Shown here: positions 10,675 through 22,921 of the stretch, piece by piece
Layout of the letters: each line of letters starts with the position of its first letter
How positions within the stretch are numbered: position 1 is the first letter of the stretch
Assembly (NCBI GenBank): GCA_022059125.1
Contig: JAEUWY010000006.1
Coordinates: 2,666,001 to 2,730,000, forward strand
Reading direction: 5' to 3'
DNA from: Corynespora cassiicola
Taxonomy: Eukaryota; Ascomycota; Dothideomycetes; Pleosporales; Corynesporascaceae
Length of the DNA stretch: 64,000 bases
Notes under the pieces: model-generated
Database searches by the model: none
What the model was told of the DNA's origin: nothing
The model's input: only the letters and a program-made list of their open reading frames with translations
Position numbers and translations under genes: made by a program

Positions 10675-12681
10675 TTAAGGAATTCTGTTGTGCGGCATGG
10701 GCGCCTCAGGAGCTCTCCATCCTCGTGTAACCTCATCTTCCCCTATTGGTCTACTGCTAATGTTTTCGATCCGCGCTTCGCTCTGCCTTATAATCTTCGC
10801 CTTTGGTCCTCCGACGTCTGACATGCCCCTGCGTTTTCGCCCCCGCTGTACCTTGCTTGAAGTAACTGCTTGTTGCTGTTCTTCCCCCGTTTCTCCTTCC
10901 AACGAGGCTTTCTTCCGATCACGCTTTGCCTTGTCTTTCGCTTCCTTGACTGCGTCCTTCTCAGCACGTTTCGCTCGCGCTGCTTCAAGCTCTTCAAAAC
11001 CCATGACCTTCGCCTTTCCAAGAACTTCTGCTCTAGCAGATCGTCGAATCTTAGCTTCGTCGTTGACTTTCATCAGGAATTTGATCTGATCTCGCTGGAG
11101 GATACCCCTTGAAAAAGCTAAGTGGGCAGCCTTAGAGAACTTTTCCAGGTGCCTTTGCAAACTAGACTTGCTCTTTTCATCGAGGGCTTGGGCGTCTTGG
11201 TTGACTATGACGTTCTGCAGCGATGCCAGCCCCTGTGTGGTCACGGGCGTTACTGGAGTAAGAGGCGATTGTACAGTTTCTTGGGGATTTGGCGCATCCG
11301 CTGGCATTACCTGATTTACTGTTGCGGTAGTCAATTCACCGGGGGGCTCTGGTATGCCTCGGAGGACTCTATCTGCGTTTAATGGGAACAGACCACACGC
11401 AGAGAACCCGGCCCTGATATTCCTTGGTGTGAAGGCTTTGCTTCTCGCGCGACTATATAGGCTAGTGAAGTGCTCCTTGCCAGTAGTGTTTACGCCGCCT
11501 CGCTCTAGCCTTTCAGCTTCTTCGCGATACGCGGCCTTGAGCGGGGCAAACACAGAGACGTCGCAAGGCTGGAGCTTGTGAGAGGTGTGGGAGGGAAGCC
11601 GGCACAGAATGATGTTGTTTTCAAGGCAAAATTCAAGAATTTCAAGGGTTTCGTGGGAACCGAATCCATCGCAGACTAAAACACGTGGTTTACCGTTGGC
11701 TCGTTCCTTAGTTTCAGGGTCGAATATGCGCTTAAGCCACTGCAGGCTAATGTAGGAATCAGTATATCCAGATTCGGAGCACGCATACTGCCATCCTGGC
11801 GTAGGAAATATGGTCCAATTACTTCGATGGGTCGTGGCTGGCCAGATGATCATAGGGTTCAGATACCTACCGTCAGCACTGATGCACTCGATCGAGTTGG
11901 ATCCCAGGTCACGTGACGTGACGACTAATCACAAACGGTGATGTGATGTGACGGCTCATCACAAACAGTGATGAACCGTTCCCAAAACATACCCTTGACT
12001 ATCGAATATTATATATAGTTCGGTAGAAACTAGACAGAATAATCATCGCATTGTCATTCTCAGTTCAGAGTTTCAACTGATCGCAGTCACAGTGGTACGC
12101 TTGACTCGCGCACCTCTATAGTCCCGCGTATCATCCCTGCCTACAAGGACTTTGATAGAGCCTAGCTTGGACAACATGACTCCAGTTTCATCCATGTTAT
12201 AGAAATTCTCCGCTAGAATAGCTTTGTCCTGTAATACTGCGCCAATCACCTCAAACCAGTGTGTAACCTTTGTGTATATATTCTTTTCATGGCGATTCCA
12301 GTCCAGTGCTTTCACCATTTTTGCCTTGATTGCTGGATGGCGGTTCCTGAAATGGATCGTCCAATTTGGATGCGGCGGCTTCGGCGGTCTGTCTGATGGG
12401 GGTCGATGAAGTGTAAGGCGGTAAGCTAGAAATGGGATAAACTTCACCCGGACAGGATACCCAAGGTTAGCCATTTGTAGGAGAAACTTGACTAGGGCTT
12501 CCTCCTCCCATGGAGTGAGGTACTGTTGCCTTTGGGCCTTTTCTTTCATCGATCGTCGACCCAGCGCACGATGGTTGAGGGTCGAGGCAGCGACTCCGCC
12601 ATGGTCCGCACGAGCACGGTACGATCTACGGATGCCAGGAGGAACGTCCTGTGATAATACTAGGCTCTCCCTGTCGTTCAT
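10675..12681 (-). pseudogene. DDE transposase, interrupted
   Basis: The N-terminal part (12681 to about 12084) has a helix-turn-helix region (PWEEEALVKFLLQMANLGYP) and the first catalytic Asp in FYNMDETGVML. The C-terminal part (11889-10675) carries LVCDGFGSHETLEIL and LQPCDVSVFAPLK with the other two Asp, then a basic coiled tail. Both parts are open, and the frame would run from TVTAI into ISADGRYLNP if the 184-bp LTR and one copy of the 5-bp duplication were absent. The insertion therefore seems to be the only clear lesion. Role: cut-and-paste transposition. Confidence 0.75.
11895..12078. mobile_element. solo LTR inside a transposase gene
   Basis: A 184-bp segment with ends AGTTG...CAACT is flanked by an exact 5-bp repeat GATCG (11890-11894 and 12079-12083), the signature of an integrase-made insertion. 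It has the make-up of an LTR promoter: a tatatata block at about 12010, and two near-identical segments around atcacaaac-gtgatg. Its near-terminal sequence (ATTCTCAGTTCAGAGTTTCAAC) resembles fungal Copia LTR ends. No internal retroelement sequence is present, so it is a solo LTR. Confidence 0.75.
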
Positions 12682-13298
12682 GTTCGACTAGGTATGCTGT
12701 GGTGTTGATAGGTGGGCCAGCGAGACGGCTTCTGCAGTGATGCCAAACAGTGTTAGGCAACAAAGGACACATTGGCGCAAAGCTGCGCTGAATAAGGAAA
12801 CGCGCCATCTTTAATTTTAGCACATGTCCTGATGTGGAATAGCCCGTAAAAAGCGCATGACGATAGAGATTATGTAAAGATACAAATTGGTACTAGCGCA
12901 AAATAAAATACAGTTGGCAGAAATCTCGCATCTCTAGATATTCGGAGAAACTCCCGGAATGGCTGCATCTAACCCAAAATCATCTCGAAATTCGTGTAGC
13001 ATAATCTTCCTGACCTAAACTTTTCTTCTGTTCCTCCGAAATTGAGGTAAAGCTCGGCAGTAGCGTTTGAACCGGGGTGGAAAGCTAAAACTGCAAATGG
13101 GAGCGCCGACAAATCGGTTGACAGCGATACCAACGCTGCAGCAGTCCTCGTTATAAATTGTCATGATGATAGACACGCAGTTATAGAACAGTGTAATATT
13201 GATTGCAGATATGTATATGTGTTATACAATGATTGTTGACTTCTAGATGAGAAAAGTGTCTCGTTACACTGTGTGTCTCGCGATGTTGTGAGGGACGT

Positions 13299-13660
13299 TA
13301 GCTAGCTTTGTAAATGCCTAGGGGAGAGTAAACTTAGCCGAGCGATATAGATCGATGTCGCAGCATCATAGCTTTAGACCAATTAACTGTTTTCTAGGAT
13401 TTCTGGTTTATGTCCTGTTAGTCTTCACTTGACTAGCACGGTTGTGGTATATTTGGTCTTGGTACGTGAAACCTACTATCCCATTCACTTCACACAGACC
13501 CTAATCCATAGAGGATATCAGTACAGAGCCGTAGTTATCTATGGCAAAGAACTCATTCCTCATTCTTCTTCCCCACACTCCTACGTTAGAGATGTCAATG
13601 GAGAATCGGTAGTCTGCAAGCCTGCAGTGGCAAGAACTTTCTCCAAATAGAGTAAATAAT
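13299..13660. other. spacer between two transposon remnants
   Basis: No coding frame, RNA gene or repeat was recognised between the right end of the first transposon and the decayed second one. Confidence 0.4.
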
Positions 13661-13669
13661 TTCCAGATG

Positions 13670-15145
13670 GTTTTACTTGCCGTCCATCCACTGCTTGTCG
13701 AGGCATAAATATTGGAAGTGGTCTGACCAGAATGTGGGATCCAGAAAAGGACACGCAGGCGCACAAAGCGACTCGACCTGGTCTACACAAGCCTCTAAGT
13801 CAACCTCAATATCTTCCTGCTCTCTTTGTGGTTGACCGCACGATCTACTAGTTGCCTGATCTTTCTCCAATCAGAAGCACTAAAGTTAGAGGACTCGCTA
13901 TCGCTCTCACGGGCTGTAGTTCGAAACCTCTGGAGTGTTATCTCTGGATTAAATGGCGATAGGCCTGTGGCTTTAAACGCCCGGAGGATTGTAGATTCCT
14001 TGAATGAGGTCTTCCAAGCTCTCCAAAACAGCGGGAAGATGTGGCTTTTAGTGATAGATAACAGCCCACGACATTGACTCATGAAACTCGATAGCTCATT
14101 GGAGTACGCGGTCGATAGAGGCTTAAACAGGCCAACGTCGAGAGACTGCAAAGTATGGGTCGCTTGAGGTGGATATATCGCCAACAAGATCTTGTTCTAG
14201 TCACAATAGTCGGTAAGACGATCGAGCTTTGGCTTTGGTGGCAGGATTAAACACCTGTTTGAGCCATTCAAGCCCGATGTCGTTGTTCGACCAGCCAGAG
14301 GGAGATGAGGAGATTCGGGCTCGATGAATATCTGGATCAAAGCCTTGTCAAAAGTGGGTGGAGGTGTAAGAGTTGTCCCATTGGGGCTGAGGATCGCTAG
14401 ACTAAATACAAGCTCCGAGGTCACGTGACTACTATCTGCATCGCTCGATCTTTGACAAGCCTTGCAACCACGAGTCCTGGATCAATCCAGATTGACCCTA
14501 ATAGATGAGGCTTGATTCAAGGTGCGATCCATCAGCGCATATGCAAGCGATAAGAGTTATCCAATCTCGGTTGCCATCTTGAATCAAAGATCTTCTAATA
14601 CCGCCCTCTAGAGAAGCTCTAGAGAAGATCCTCTTTGAGCGGGATCCAACTCCAATCATAAAGCCCTTCTCATCCATGTTGTAGATATGGCGCGGCTCAA
14701 CTTGGTATTGAGTGAGTTTATTGCGTAGCAGCTCAAAGTAGAGCTTGTGTTCCAGTTCTGAATCAGCTCTGTGGCGTTTGCGATCTGTGGCGGTGACCAG
14801 TTTTGATTTGAGAAGATCTAGATAGCGCTGAACAAAGCGATCAACCCAGTGGTATGCAAGCTCCTTCTGGGCAAGCTGTGAAGCAAGTCTTCGTACTATA
14901 TCTCTAGTAGGTGGCAGGCCTTACTTGCTAATTCGATAGATGTATTGTATAAGCTCTAGTTCCTGTTGTGGGTGGAGAGCGCGCCGATTTTCATAGTAGG
15001 CCGCGCGCGAGGTAGTTAGACCTTGGTGCCGCCGCCTGAGCGTTGTAGGCTCAACGCTATACTTTCTCGCAATTTGAGTGTATACAAGTTTTTCTCTAGG
15101 TCCTAAAGCACAGATAGCTGCAAGCGAAGCATCGATAAGCTCCAT
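13670..15145 (-). pseudogene. Fot1/pogo-like DDE transposase, degenerate
   Basis: On the minus strand the pieces follow the order of a Fot1-like transposase. First comes a Psq-type helix-turn-helix with KLVYTQIARKYSVEPTTLRR (15145-14921). Then comes RHIYNMDEKGFMIGVGSRSK with the first Asp (about 14690-14600). Next are fragments around KLDRLTDYCD (14424-14197). Last is LAIYPPQATHTLQSLDVGLFKPL with the last Asp, continuing to about 13795. The middle, with the central catalytic Asp, is rearranged or lost, and several frame changes and stops break the frame. A second fragment of the same element lies at 28848-28975. Confidence 0.6.
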
Positions 15146-16250
15146 TTGCGGTGATCGCGGCGTGGCAAAGTTGGTGGGCGGTGGTGATTTTGGTGAGGCG
15201 GATCGGGGCTCGTTGTTTCGCCCAATTCATCTATCTACATCACGGTGTAGATGGGTGGTCACCTTGGTGGTTAGTGTAACACTATTCCTATCTTGTTTAG
15301 CACTTTAGATCAGGCATCTCCTTAGGTGGGCTCTTGCGCTTACAATGCAGTCGACCCAGCTGCACACTCAGTCAGTCCAGCCCTACGATAACCTATCCAG
15401 CTAGATACACTCAGCAAAATGAACACGGCTCTCGTTCTTTCCCCCCACACCCGCGCCTTTAACGAGACAATGGCGCGTGCAGAAGAAAGCAGAATCAGCT
15501 CCTAAGAGCTTATGTTGCATAACGTATCCGGCAAGCGAGCGGACCGGACAAACGAGTGGATCAGCCCCACCGCGCGTCGCGTCTAGGCACCTTCCAGACA
15601 CAATCACAGAACATGCTTTTGCCCTCTCGGCCCACAAAAGAAGGTAGAGTTTCCTTAGCAGAGTTATGACGTGTTGAAGTGGGAGCTTAGTTGCTGTTTT
15701 GGTGGGGTGAGCGTGCACAGCGCCGTCGCGTGCACAGGCCTGTCAAGCTCGGTATGGCCAAACAGCTCTCAAGAGCTGATTCTTGAAACTCGGCAATTTA
15801 TCTTGCCGGTCTCATTGCTCATTCTATTTCAGCTTTATTTTGGAGTACCCAGCAAAGCCTGTGACGCAGGGGGGTTGTGTAGAGTGCAACTAAACGTCAT
15901 CAAAGTGTGGATTAGTGTAGCAAATCTGCAGCGGTCCTATTGTGGGACGGCTGGCTGGCGTGATTTGTCCCTCCATTTTTGAGATTTGTCCAGCCATCAA
16001 AGCCATCCAGTTCATGGAACAGATGCAGATCCTTGGGAATATGGGGGATCGGAGAGAATAGACGCAGCCGAGTGCTGGGGGGAGACTGAAGGTGCAGCGG
16101 ACGCAACACACGAGGCACGCGCCTGTAGGAGCCCAGAACGGAAGGGTGCATTGGTAAGGGAACCACCATCTAGATGAGCCGGCCGGCACATGTAGATGGC
16201 GGTTCAGGGGCGGCGCGGAACAATGTTCCTGCGCGCGCCGGCTGTCTGCC
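15146..16250. other. intergenic region without a recognised gene
   Basis: Open frames occur on both strands (for example 15718-15401 and 16426-15890 minus) but show no family motif, no start context and no consistent exon structure. I treat the stretch as non-coding. Confidence 0.35.
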
Positions 16251-16254
16251 ACGT

Positions 16255-16387
16255 CAGCCAGACCGGGCATAGCTGCGCAAAGGCGCGGCTGAAACCGAGT
16301 AGGATCGAATGAATGAACCAAGAACAAGACACGAACTCTTGAAAAAAAAAAATGAGGCCACTTACTCAAGCTCTCAAAAGTGCGACA
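16255..16387 (+). repeat. diverged MITE copy (GTCGCAC family)
   Basis: The right half, ending in actcaagctctcaaaagtgcgac, matches the right half of the MITE at 34642-34777, and an aaccaagaacaa block matches further in. The left part is too diverged to place its boundary exactly. Confidence 0.4.
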
Positions 16388-16652
16388 CCCAAGTATTGGA
16401 TTTTTAGTTGTTGCGGTGGCCAGCATGAGGTGAAGTGGAGCACTCTGTTCTTTGTATTGGGGCGGGGTAGTGTTCCGTTATATAGTGCTAGTCTACATCT
16501 GAAACAGGGGTAACTTTCCCGTGATATTAGTTAATTCTTGGCAAAGCCCAATCCCGACAGTCGGCAATCGGTTATCGGCTATGGTCTATAGCCACCCCAC
16601 AAGCCAAGCGGGCCTAGAATTCAGAAAGCACAAGGGAGCTGCTCAAAAGACA

Positions 16653-17204
16653 TTACTCGGCAAACAAATGATAGGCATGCGAGGATAAAGCTTGACCAGA
16701 TGAGAGCACCGCACGGGTGAGAGGGGTAGGGACTTTCCTCTTTTCCAGTCTTTCCCACGTCTTCGGAATTGATGATGCTGAGAACTTGGGGTTGGCAGAA
16801 GTTCGTGTGAACTTAGCCATCATCTTAGCATGCAGCTCAGAAGGGCGGATTGGATCCTCTCTAGTTGTATTCCACACAGAGCATGTCGGAATGACGTAAA
16901 ACATCAGGCTTATGTGGATCGATGCAGTTTACTTTCCACTTCTAGCGGATTGTCTGGGATCGGCAGAATTATGGGTCGCGAATTCTGCCTCTACGGCACC
17001 GGACGAGATTGTAAATTTATCGGACTTATCCTGCCTACAGGCGACAATCGCCCCGGAGATTACAGACTTGAAGGCGCTCGCATTACATACTGAGATCTGA
17101 CTCTGCGGTAACTCCGAAAGACTAAACGACGCATGTGCGCACGAGAAAGACCCAACGAGGATGATCGAGGTAGCAAGGCTCAAATAAGACCGCCTTCGAG
17201 ACAT
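16653..17204 (-). CDS. candidate secreted protein, two exons
   Basis: ATG at 17204 opens MSRRRSYLSLATSIILVGSF followed by SCAHAS, a good signal peptide with n-, h- and c-regions. Exon 1 (17204-16933) can be joined to exon 2 (16860-16653) across a 72-bp GTAAAC...CTAG intron, giving an exact multiple of three and 159 aa. The mature part contains two or three Cys but no domain I know. Without splicing the frame stops after 90 aa. The gene is divergent from the CrtC-like gene, about 98 bp away, and shares the TATATATA block. Secretion is inferred from the N-terminus only. Confidence 0.4.
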
Positions 17205-17212
17205 TTCCGTGA

Positions 17213-17223
17213 CTGTATATATA
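17213..17223. promoter_or_regulatory. shared TATA block between divergent genes
   Basis: The palindromic sequence tgtatatatac sits between ATG 17204 (minus) and ATG 17302 (plus). It lies about 80 bp upstream of the plus-strand start, a normal distance in fungi. It lies only 9 bp from the minus-strand ATG, so it can serve the minus gene only if that gene starts further downstream or uses another element. Confidence 0.35.
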
Positions 17224-17301
17224 CGACCAAAGTGCCCACCGAAGAAAAGCACATTCCTCCTCTGAGCCCCTTCGCTACTCTATCTTTGTCTTCCAACCAA
17301 G

Positions 17302-18526
17302 ATGCGTTTGATATCTCTATTAGATTCTGGCTTGTTCTTCGCAGGGTACGCACTGGCGAATCCAACTGGGGACATCAGAAGGGTCACCTGGCCATACCAA
17401 CTATTCAATGGTACGACGAATGTAGAGTCTATTTCCCGAGCCGGAAACCTGGACGGTCCAAAACTCAAACCGCATACGAATTCCTCGACGTTCGATTGGT
17501 AAGGGCAGAGTGAAATCTCCAGGCGTTGGTGCAATGTAATGCTGATGGTGTAAAGGTGGTATTTTGATGCTGTTTCCACCAGCTCTCGAAACGAGTCATT
17601 CAGCGTGGTGTTTTTTAACCACGGGCCTGATACTTTGGACGTCCCGTACGAAACGGGCCCTCTCACTGTCCAAATCGGGGGTACATTTGCCAATGGCACT
17701 CTGTTTCAGTATTTTGCCAAGGCAACAGCAGGTGCATCCATCGACTCGGGGAGCAAAAAGATCAAAGGAGACTGGAAAGGGGCTGGATGCTCCTTTGCAG
17801 GGACTAGCCTCGATGGCCAGCACCCTGAGTACACCGTCTCGATAGACAATGGAGAACTTGGTATACACGGCAGGATGAAGTTAAGATCAGTAGGTACAAA
17901 CTGAGTGCATTGCTTCAAATACTGATCTTGTACAGATTTCGCCTTCTCACTATCCCTGCGACAGCGACCGCCCAGGGGTCTCGCAAGAGATCATTCCCAA
18001 CATCTTCTGGGCCAATGCTCAGCCGGATGCCATAGCAACTGTGGATTTTTCAATTCAAGGAGAGTCGTTGAGCTTTTCCGGGAACGGATATCATGACAAG
18101 AATTGGGGCTCCGTACCATTCAAGTCTGCTTTCCAGTCCTGGTACTGGGGTCACGGCCGTCTGGGTCCTTACTCCTTGGTCTGGTTCGACACACTGACTC
18201 GAGACGGCAAAGAACATTTTTCCTCTTGGGTCACGAGAGACAACAAGGTGATATCGCAGAGTTGCGATGCAAATGCCGTGTTGGTTAGGCCTTGGGGGGA
18301 AAACAGTCAATATCCTCCTTTGCCAGGCATGGCTGCACCGTCTGGCTATACCTTGCGCTACGACATGGGCCATGAAGGAATCCTAGCGGCAAATTTTACC
18401 CGCGAAGCGATTCAAATGGGCACAGATACATACAAGAGGCTTGTAGGGTCATTTTCTGGTGGCGTTGAAGGCGGCCAACAGTACGAGGGTCGGTCCTTGT
18501 GTGAACAGTTCCAGTTTGAAGCCTAG
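17302..18526 (+). CDS. CrtC/AttH-type lipocalin-like protein (fungal Diels-Alderase-like)
   Basis: Three exons (17302-17498, 17556-17889, 17936-18526) join in frame across GTAAGG...AAAG and GTAGGT...ACAG introns into 373 aa. The first splice creates TFDWWYFDAVS, the hallmark N-terminal strand of this family. GYHDKNWG and SWYWGHGRLGPYSLVWFD follow in the second lipocalin domain. The N-terminus (MRLISLLDSGLFFAGYALA) is hydrophobic and may be a signal peptide. Known members are hydroxyneurosporene hydratase-like proteins and the Diels-Alderases that shape decalin rings beside PKS-NRPS genes. No biosynthetic core gene is present here, so the substrate is unknown. No lesions are seen. Confidence 0.75.
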
Positions 18527-18612
18527 AATTAGCCAAAGCGTCATGACGCAAAGAGCAAGAAGCGGGCTAGCCTATTCAGCCATGTTAGCGCATGCCACCC
18601 CCACTTGTGGCA

Positions 18613-18738
18613 TGTTAGCTGAGGGAAGGGACTGGAAAGAGAGGAAATGAGTGTGTTGGTATGTGAGCTCGGTTGGCAGCGGATACATACACGAACCAAG
18701 ATAGTGACGCAGTGGTTGGGAAGCCTCATTGGATAACA
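18613..18738 (-). mobile_element. 126-bp LTR-like element, copy 1
   Basis: Ends are TGTTAGC... and ...GATAACA. Flanks are TGGCA on the left and TAGCA on the right, a 4/5 match to a 5-bp duplication. The sequence is the reverse complement of the 126-bp element at 32882-33007, with moderate divergence. Length, TG...CA ends and 5-bp target duplication suit a very short LTR (TRIM/SMART-like) better than a MITE. Confidence 0.6.
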
Positions 18739-19781
18739 TAGCACTGCCATACCATGCTAGTTTACAGCAAAGCCTTAATCCCCGTTTCACTTTTCTTGTA
18801 TTTCAGACTAGTAATAGCTACGTGTTTGTTACACAAAGAAGTTGTTGCGGCAGCGCATCGCAGACGGCAGTTTCAAAAGGCCACAAAGAGGTGATATTCC
18901 ACGCCAGGGTGGACTGCATTACTAAGCTTGCCGTGCGGTTCCTGTTTAGATAGCCAGGCTAGGGTGCAACCAAGAACAATACACCAACTTTTCACAAGTA
19001 TCCGGATGACGATATGCGACATGCGCAAAGCTAGCACCTGCAGCTAGTGCGGGTCAGCGAAGCTTGTCGATCATCACAGACATCAAGACAGGCATCAATG
19101 GCTCGCTTTAGCATGTGATCCTACGATTGAGGACCCTTCGATTACATCTCGCGGCAAGGCTATGAGGATTGTCGATGCAAGATTGGCGCTACATGCCTTA
19201 CAGCTGAAAGGGGGTCTTTCAGCACGCTCGATCAATGACCCACATCTCAACCGACCTCTGGACGTCACCATACCGCCACGCTATGCTCGTACGCAACTTC
19301 CATATCTCGAAAGAAGGCTACCACACAGGAGATAATGCCACTTAGAATGATACATGCCTGGGATCATTGCCCGAGTTTCTGAAAGCGGAAATTATGGTGG
19401 GCAGGTCGCTTGGATGATGGGGCAAATGCTGGTATCCAATAGCTCGACTTCGCTGGCGGACAATGCGGTACAGCACGGACAACCAAAGAAGGGCAGTCAA
19501 CCGTCTTCCGTCGGCGAGAGCCGCAGTGTCTGGCAAAGCATTTTTGCGCCACGCAAGCATCATCATCTTTCCCGTCTGGCTCCGCAGCTTATCGCTTCAC
19601 AGCGATAGCTGGCGCGATGCTGTAGGCCTGAGTCTCGGGCAACGTCCTACGAGCGGAGATGGGCCGGTCCGTGCACAGCCCTGACAGGCGACCGGATTCA
19701 ATGTCTCACTCGAAGGCAAACAAACTAGCAGGCACGTATTTGTGAGGCCACGACCCATCAACTGATACCCACCCTACAAGC
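18739..19781. other. intergenic region with a MITE fragment
   Basis: Apart from the GTCGCAC-family copy at about 18899-19004 no gene or repeat was recognised here. Confidence 0.4.
18899..19004 (+). repeat. MITE fragment (GTCGCAC family)
   Basis: Closely matches the MITEs at 28575-28711 and 34642-34777 through ggactgcattactaagcttg and the caccaacttttcac block, then loses similarity, so the right end is missing. Confidence 0.7.
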
Positions 19782-22062
19782 ATGGTGGAAGAACTTGAAC
19801 GACTCCGGCAACAGCTACGAGAGGTAGAGACGCGCACAGTCGAGGAGCAACGGCTGCGAGAGGAGGAACAGCGACGGCGGGAGGAGGCAGAGACCATTAC
19901 ACGCCCGACGACCCTCGCAGAATTCCTCTAGGCCTGCTACGGCATGTCCCTTGCCATTAACATCGTCACCGATCGGTCTCTCACCGCCCAGGGCGACGTC
20001 ACCCAGCCCGCCGGTCGGCTCTACCCTCAGCGCATTGTCCCGTGGGATGCATTCCCGACTGACCAAGAGGGAGTATGGGCCGAGCTCTCGAGCAGCCCAA
20101 CTTTCGCAGCGAACCGAGCCTTTCCCTCAACTACGCAGCTAGACTACGTCCAGTCGCATATGGATCCTATCGATAGCGAGAACGAATTGCGACACTTTGC
20201 ACGAGAGGCAGTGAAGAAGATGGTTCAGATGGTTATCGGGGAGGTTTACAAGGACGGCCACCTACGGGAAAGGCTTGGGCTGCGGGGGAAGGTATCATTC
20301 GAAAGCCACACGAACCTTGGTCGGCCAGATGGCAAGACAGTCGAGGAGGCAATGCAGCGCATGTCCATCAGCGAAACATCTGCACAGGCAGACGATAGTG
20401 ATGGGGGAGACAAAGGGCGCGGGAAAGGGAGGGCGGCTCCCGTTCAGCCAACATCGCCTAGACCGCAGAAGGGAAAAGGCGGGGGGCGAGCCGACCAGTT
20501 CTGCATCTATCGGCATGCAGACGGGCAGAGCATTCCGGCAGTGGCGATTGAGTACAAGGCCCCGCACAAGCTGACGCAAGAGGAGATCGCGGCCGGACTG
20601 AGCGGCGAGATCGTGCCAGACCGAGATGTGATCAACAAAGAGGGCGACAACCTGGAGTTCTCGTCAAAGTGGCTTCTTGCTGCCGTTGTCACCCAGTGTT
20701 TCTCGTACATGATCAACAGAGGGGTCCGGTACGGTTACATATTCACGGGCGATGCCATCGTTTTTTCTGCACATCCCAGACGATCCCACCACGGTGTTTT
20801 ACCACGTCAGTGTTCCGAACGTCGACGTGCAGGACGGCGATGGGAATCGACTTCATCGGACGGCAGTGGGCCAGGTGGCTACCTTCGTTCTCCGTGCTCT
20901 TGCCGCGGAACCACCGCCACAGGAATGGTATCAGGCAACGTCGGCACTCGATGCATGGTACATGGACATCTTGACGGGGATTTCAGAGACGGAACGCAAA
21001 GTGACGCGCAAGACTTTTTCGTACCGGCCTTCACGCTGGATACCTTCTGACCGCTCACGTGTCCAGACTCGATCACAGTGTTTGCCGATAGACGCTGGAG
21101 CGCGAGTGTAACGCGATAGCGACAACGACAGCGACGGCGGGGATGGCGACGGCGCGAGCAACAGCAGGCCGCCGACTCCGACTCCCCGACAGACTACCCG
21201 TTCTCATGGTGGTCAGGGTTCATCTCGTCTGCAGGGAAGAAGAGGGATTGCTTCTGGTAGAAGCACAACGCAGGCGGGGACAACCGCTGCAAAGTCCACC
21301 GCGAAGCCAAGGGTAGAGGACCGACCGTACTGCACACATGAATGTTTGCTTGGATTGGCGCGTGGCGGTCCGCTCGACACGCACTGTCCAAACATTCAAT
21401 CGCACAGAAAGAGACACATGAAGCCGGGGGCCTTCCTCCGCCTCGTCCGGCAGCAGTTGGCAGCGGACCTTGGCGTCGACGCCGACTGCAAGCCTCTCTA
21501 CCTGCGAGGCTCGCGGGGAGCGCTCTTCAAGGTGCGGCTTTCCTCCCACGGCTACACGCTTGTGGCCAAGGGCGTGGAGAAGTGTGACTTTCGCCACCTG
21601 CAGCATGAAAACCGGATGTACCGGCACGCATTGGCTGCCCAAGGCAGGATGATCCCGGTGTGTCTTGGTTTGGCCGATTTGAACCTCCCTTATTTCTACG
21701 ACGGGGGAGTGTACACACACATGCTGTTTCTCAGCTGGGCTGGCCGTCCGCTATCCTGGTTCATCAACCGAGACAACAAGGCCGCTCTTCACCAGGAAGC
21801 GAGAACGATGCTGGGGGGACTGCACCGGCCGGGGCTGCTGCACAAGGACCCGGCCCTGCGCAACCTACTGTGGGATGATCGCGCAGGCCGCCTGGTATGG
21901 ACCGACCTCGAGCGGGCTGAGGTGTGCGCCCGGCCGCCGCTGCGCTTCCTATGCTCGGGCCAGGAACGAGACAAGGCAGGCTACGAGACGAGTTCTGCAG
22001 AGAACATGTTCTTGAAGGAAATAAGGCAGTTGTCTGCTCATGTGGCTCGTTCGGTCTACTAG
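19782..22062 (+). pseudogene. fungal kinase-like (FunK1-type) protein, three lesions
   Basis: ATG 19782 opens a charged coiled coil (EELERLRQQLREVE) that leads to TTLAEFL, then TAG at 19930-19932, then ACYGMSLAINIVTD in the same frame. The N-terminal domain runs to a frameshift in a T-run near 20760; the new frame hits TAA at 21109-21111 and reopens to a kinase-like end. There HKDPALRNLLWD replaces the HxDxxxxN catalytic loop, and WTDLERAE sits at the DFG position. The family is common in Pezizomycotina and usually has HGDxxxRN. Both catalytic Asp are kept, so decay is recent or the gene was already atypical. Family assignment is from memory of such motifs. Confidence 0.55.
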
Positions 22063-22921
22063 CTGCGCCAGAAGCACCTGATGGCCATCGCATGTCAGGA
22101 GATGGCACGAAGGGATTACGATCGGGCCCCTGGGAGTTGCAACGATCCTCAATTTCCAGTACAACATGTAGTAAAAAAAGGGGGGAGGGATCAAGACATT
22201 CCATAAAGAGCCCACGTATAGCCATCCCGATTTGGGTTGTGTGGAGCAAGCTCCATTGTCCTGGACGCTTTTTTCCTTCGCAGTGATTGCGGTAAGGCAT
22301 GGTCAAGCATTCCGAAGGAGTGCACCACTTTTGGTGGCGAAATGAAGCAGGCAAGACCAAACCACACCAATCTCATCCAGTTCCAATCTACTTCAATATT
22401 TTTTCATGATGACTTCTGCTGCTACGCTGGCTAGTAAACAGTCTGTACTCAACAATTTCAATTGCTGGAGGAAGATGTGATGGGCCCTGCACCTTAAGAA
22501 CAAACCCAGATATCCAATGAGCCTCTCGTCCCGGGAGGTAGAATGGCGTGGCCAGGACTCAGGCCAGAGAGTGATTTTGGAATATCCAGTATACCTTGCA
22601 AGCAGATGCGAGATAGACGTTGGGCCTGAAATGTTGGGTTTGGTGTGTGAGTGTCTTGTTCTGCGTATGTACCTGCAGGCGTTTCTAGCCTCGATCGTAG
22701 ACGCAGGTGCTTGGCCATGTCTCCATAGTAGCCATGCGACGTAGTCCCAGTCTTACTTTCCCCTTGTTCGATGCGTTCATTGCCGTCTCTCGTGAACATA
22801 TAGTGCTTATCGATTGGCCTTGGTATAATGCTTTGGCATTGTTATCTAGCCTCGTATTCTGTTCCTTGCTGCCGAACTTATCAGAAAGAACGTTGGGGCG
22901 ATTGTGAAACGGAAGCCCACA
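22063..22921. other. intergenic region, nothing recognised
   Basis: Short open frames on both strands carry no motif. A gggggg run and ordinary mixed sequence are all that is seen. Confidence 0.4.

Larger units (their letters stand above)
10028..13298 (-). mobile_element. pogo/Fot1-type DNA transposon, broken by a solo LTR
   Basis: Two 41-bp inverted repeats bound the element: 10028-10068 and 13258-13298. They match at 37 of 41 positions around GCGAGACACACAGTGTA. The right end abuts TA, the usual target of this superfamily; the left flank is CA, perhaps a later mutation. Inside lies a minus-strand transposase gene (12681-10675) split by the LTR at 11895-12078. Some 400-600 bp of non-coding DNA separates the gene from each end. 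Element size without the LTR is about 3.1 kb. Confidence 0.6.
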
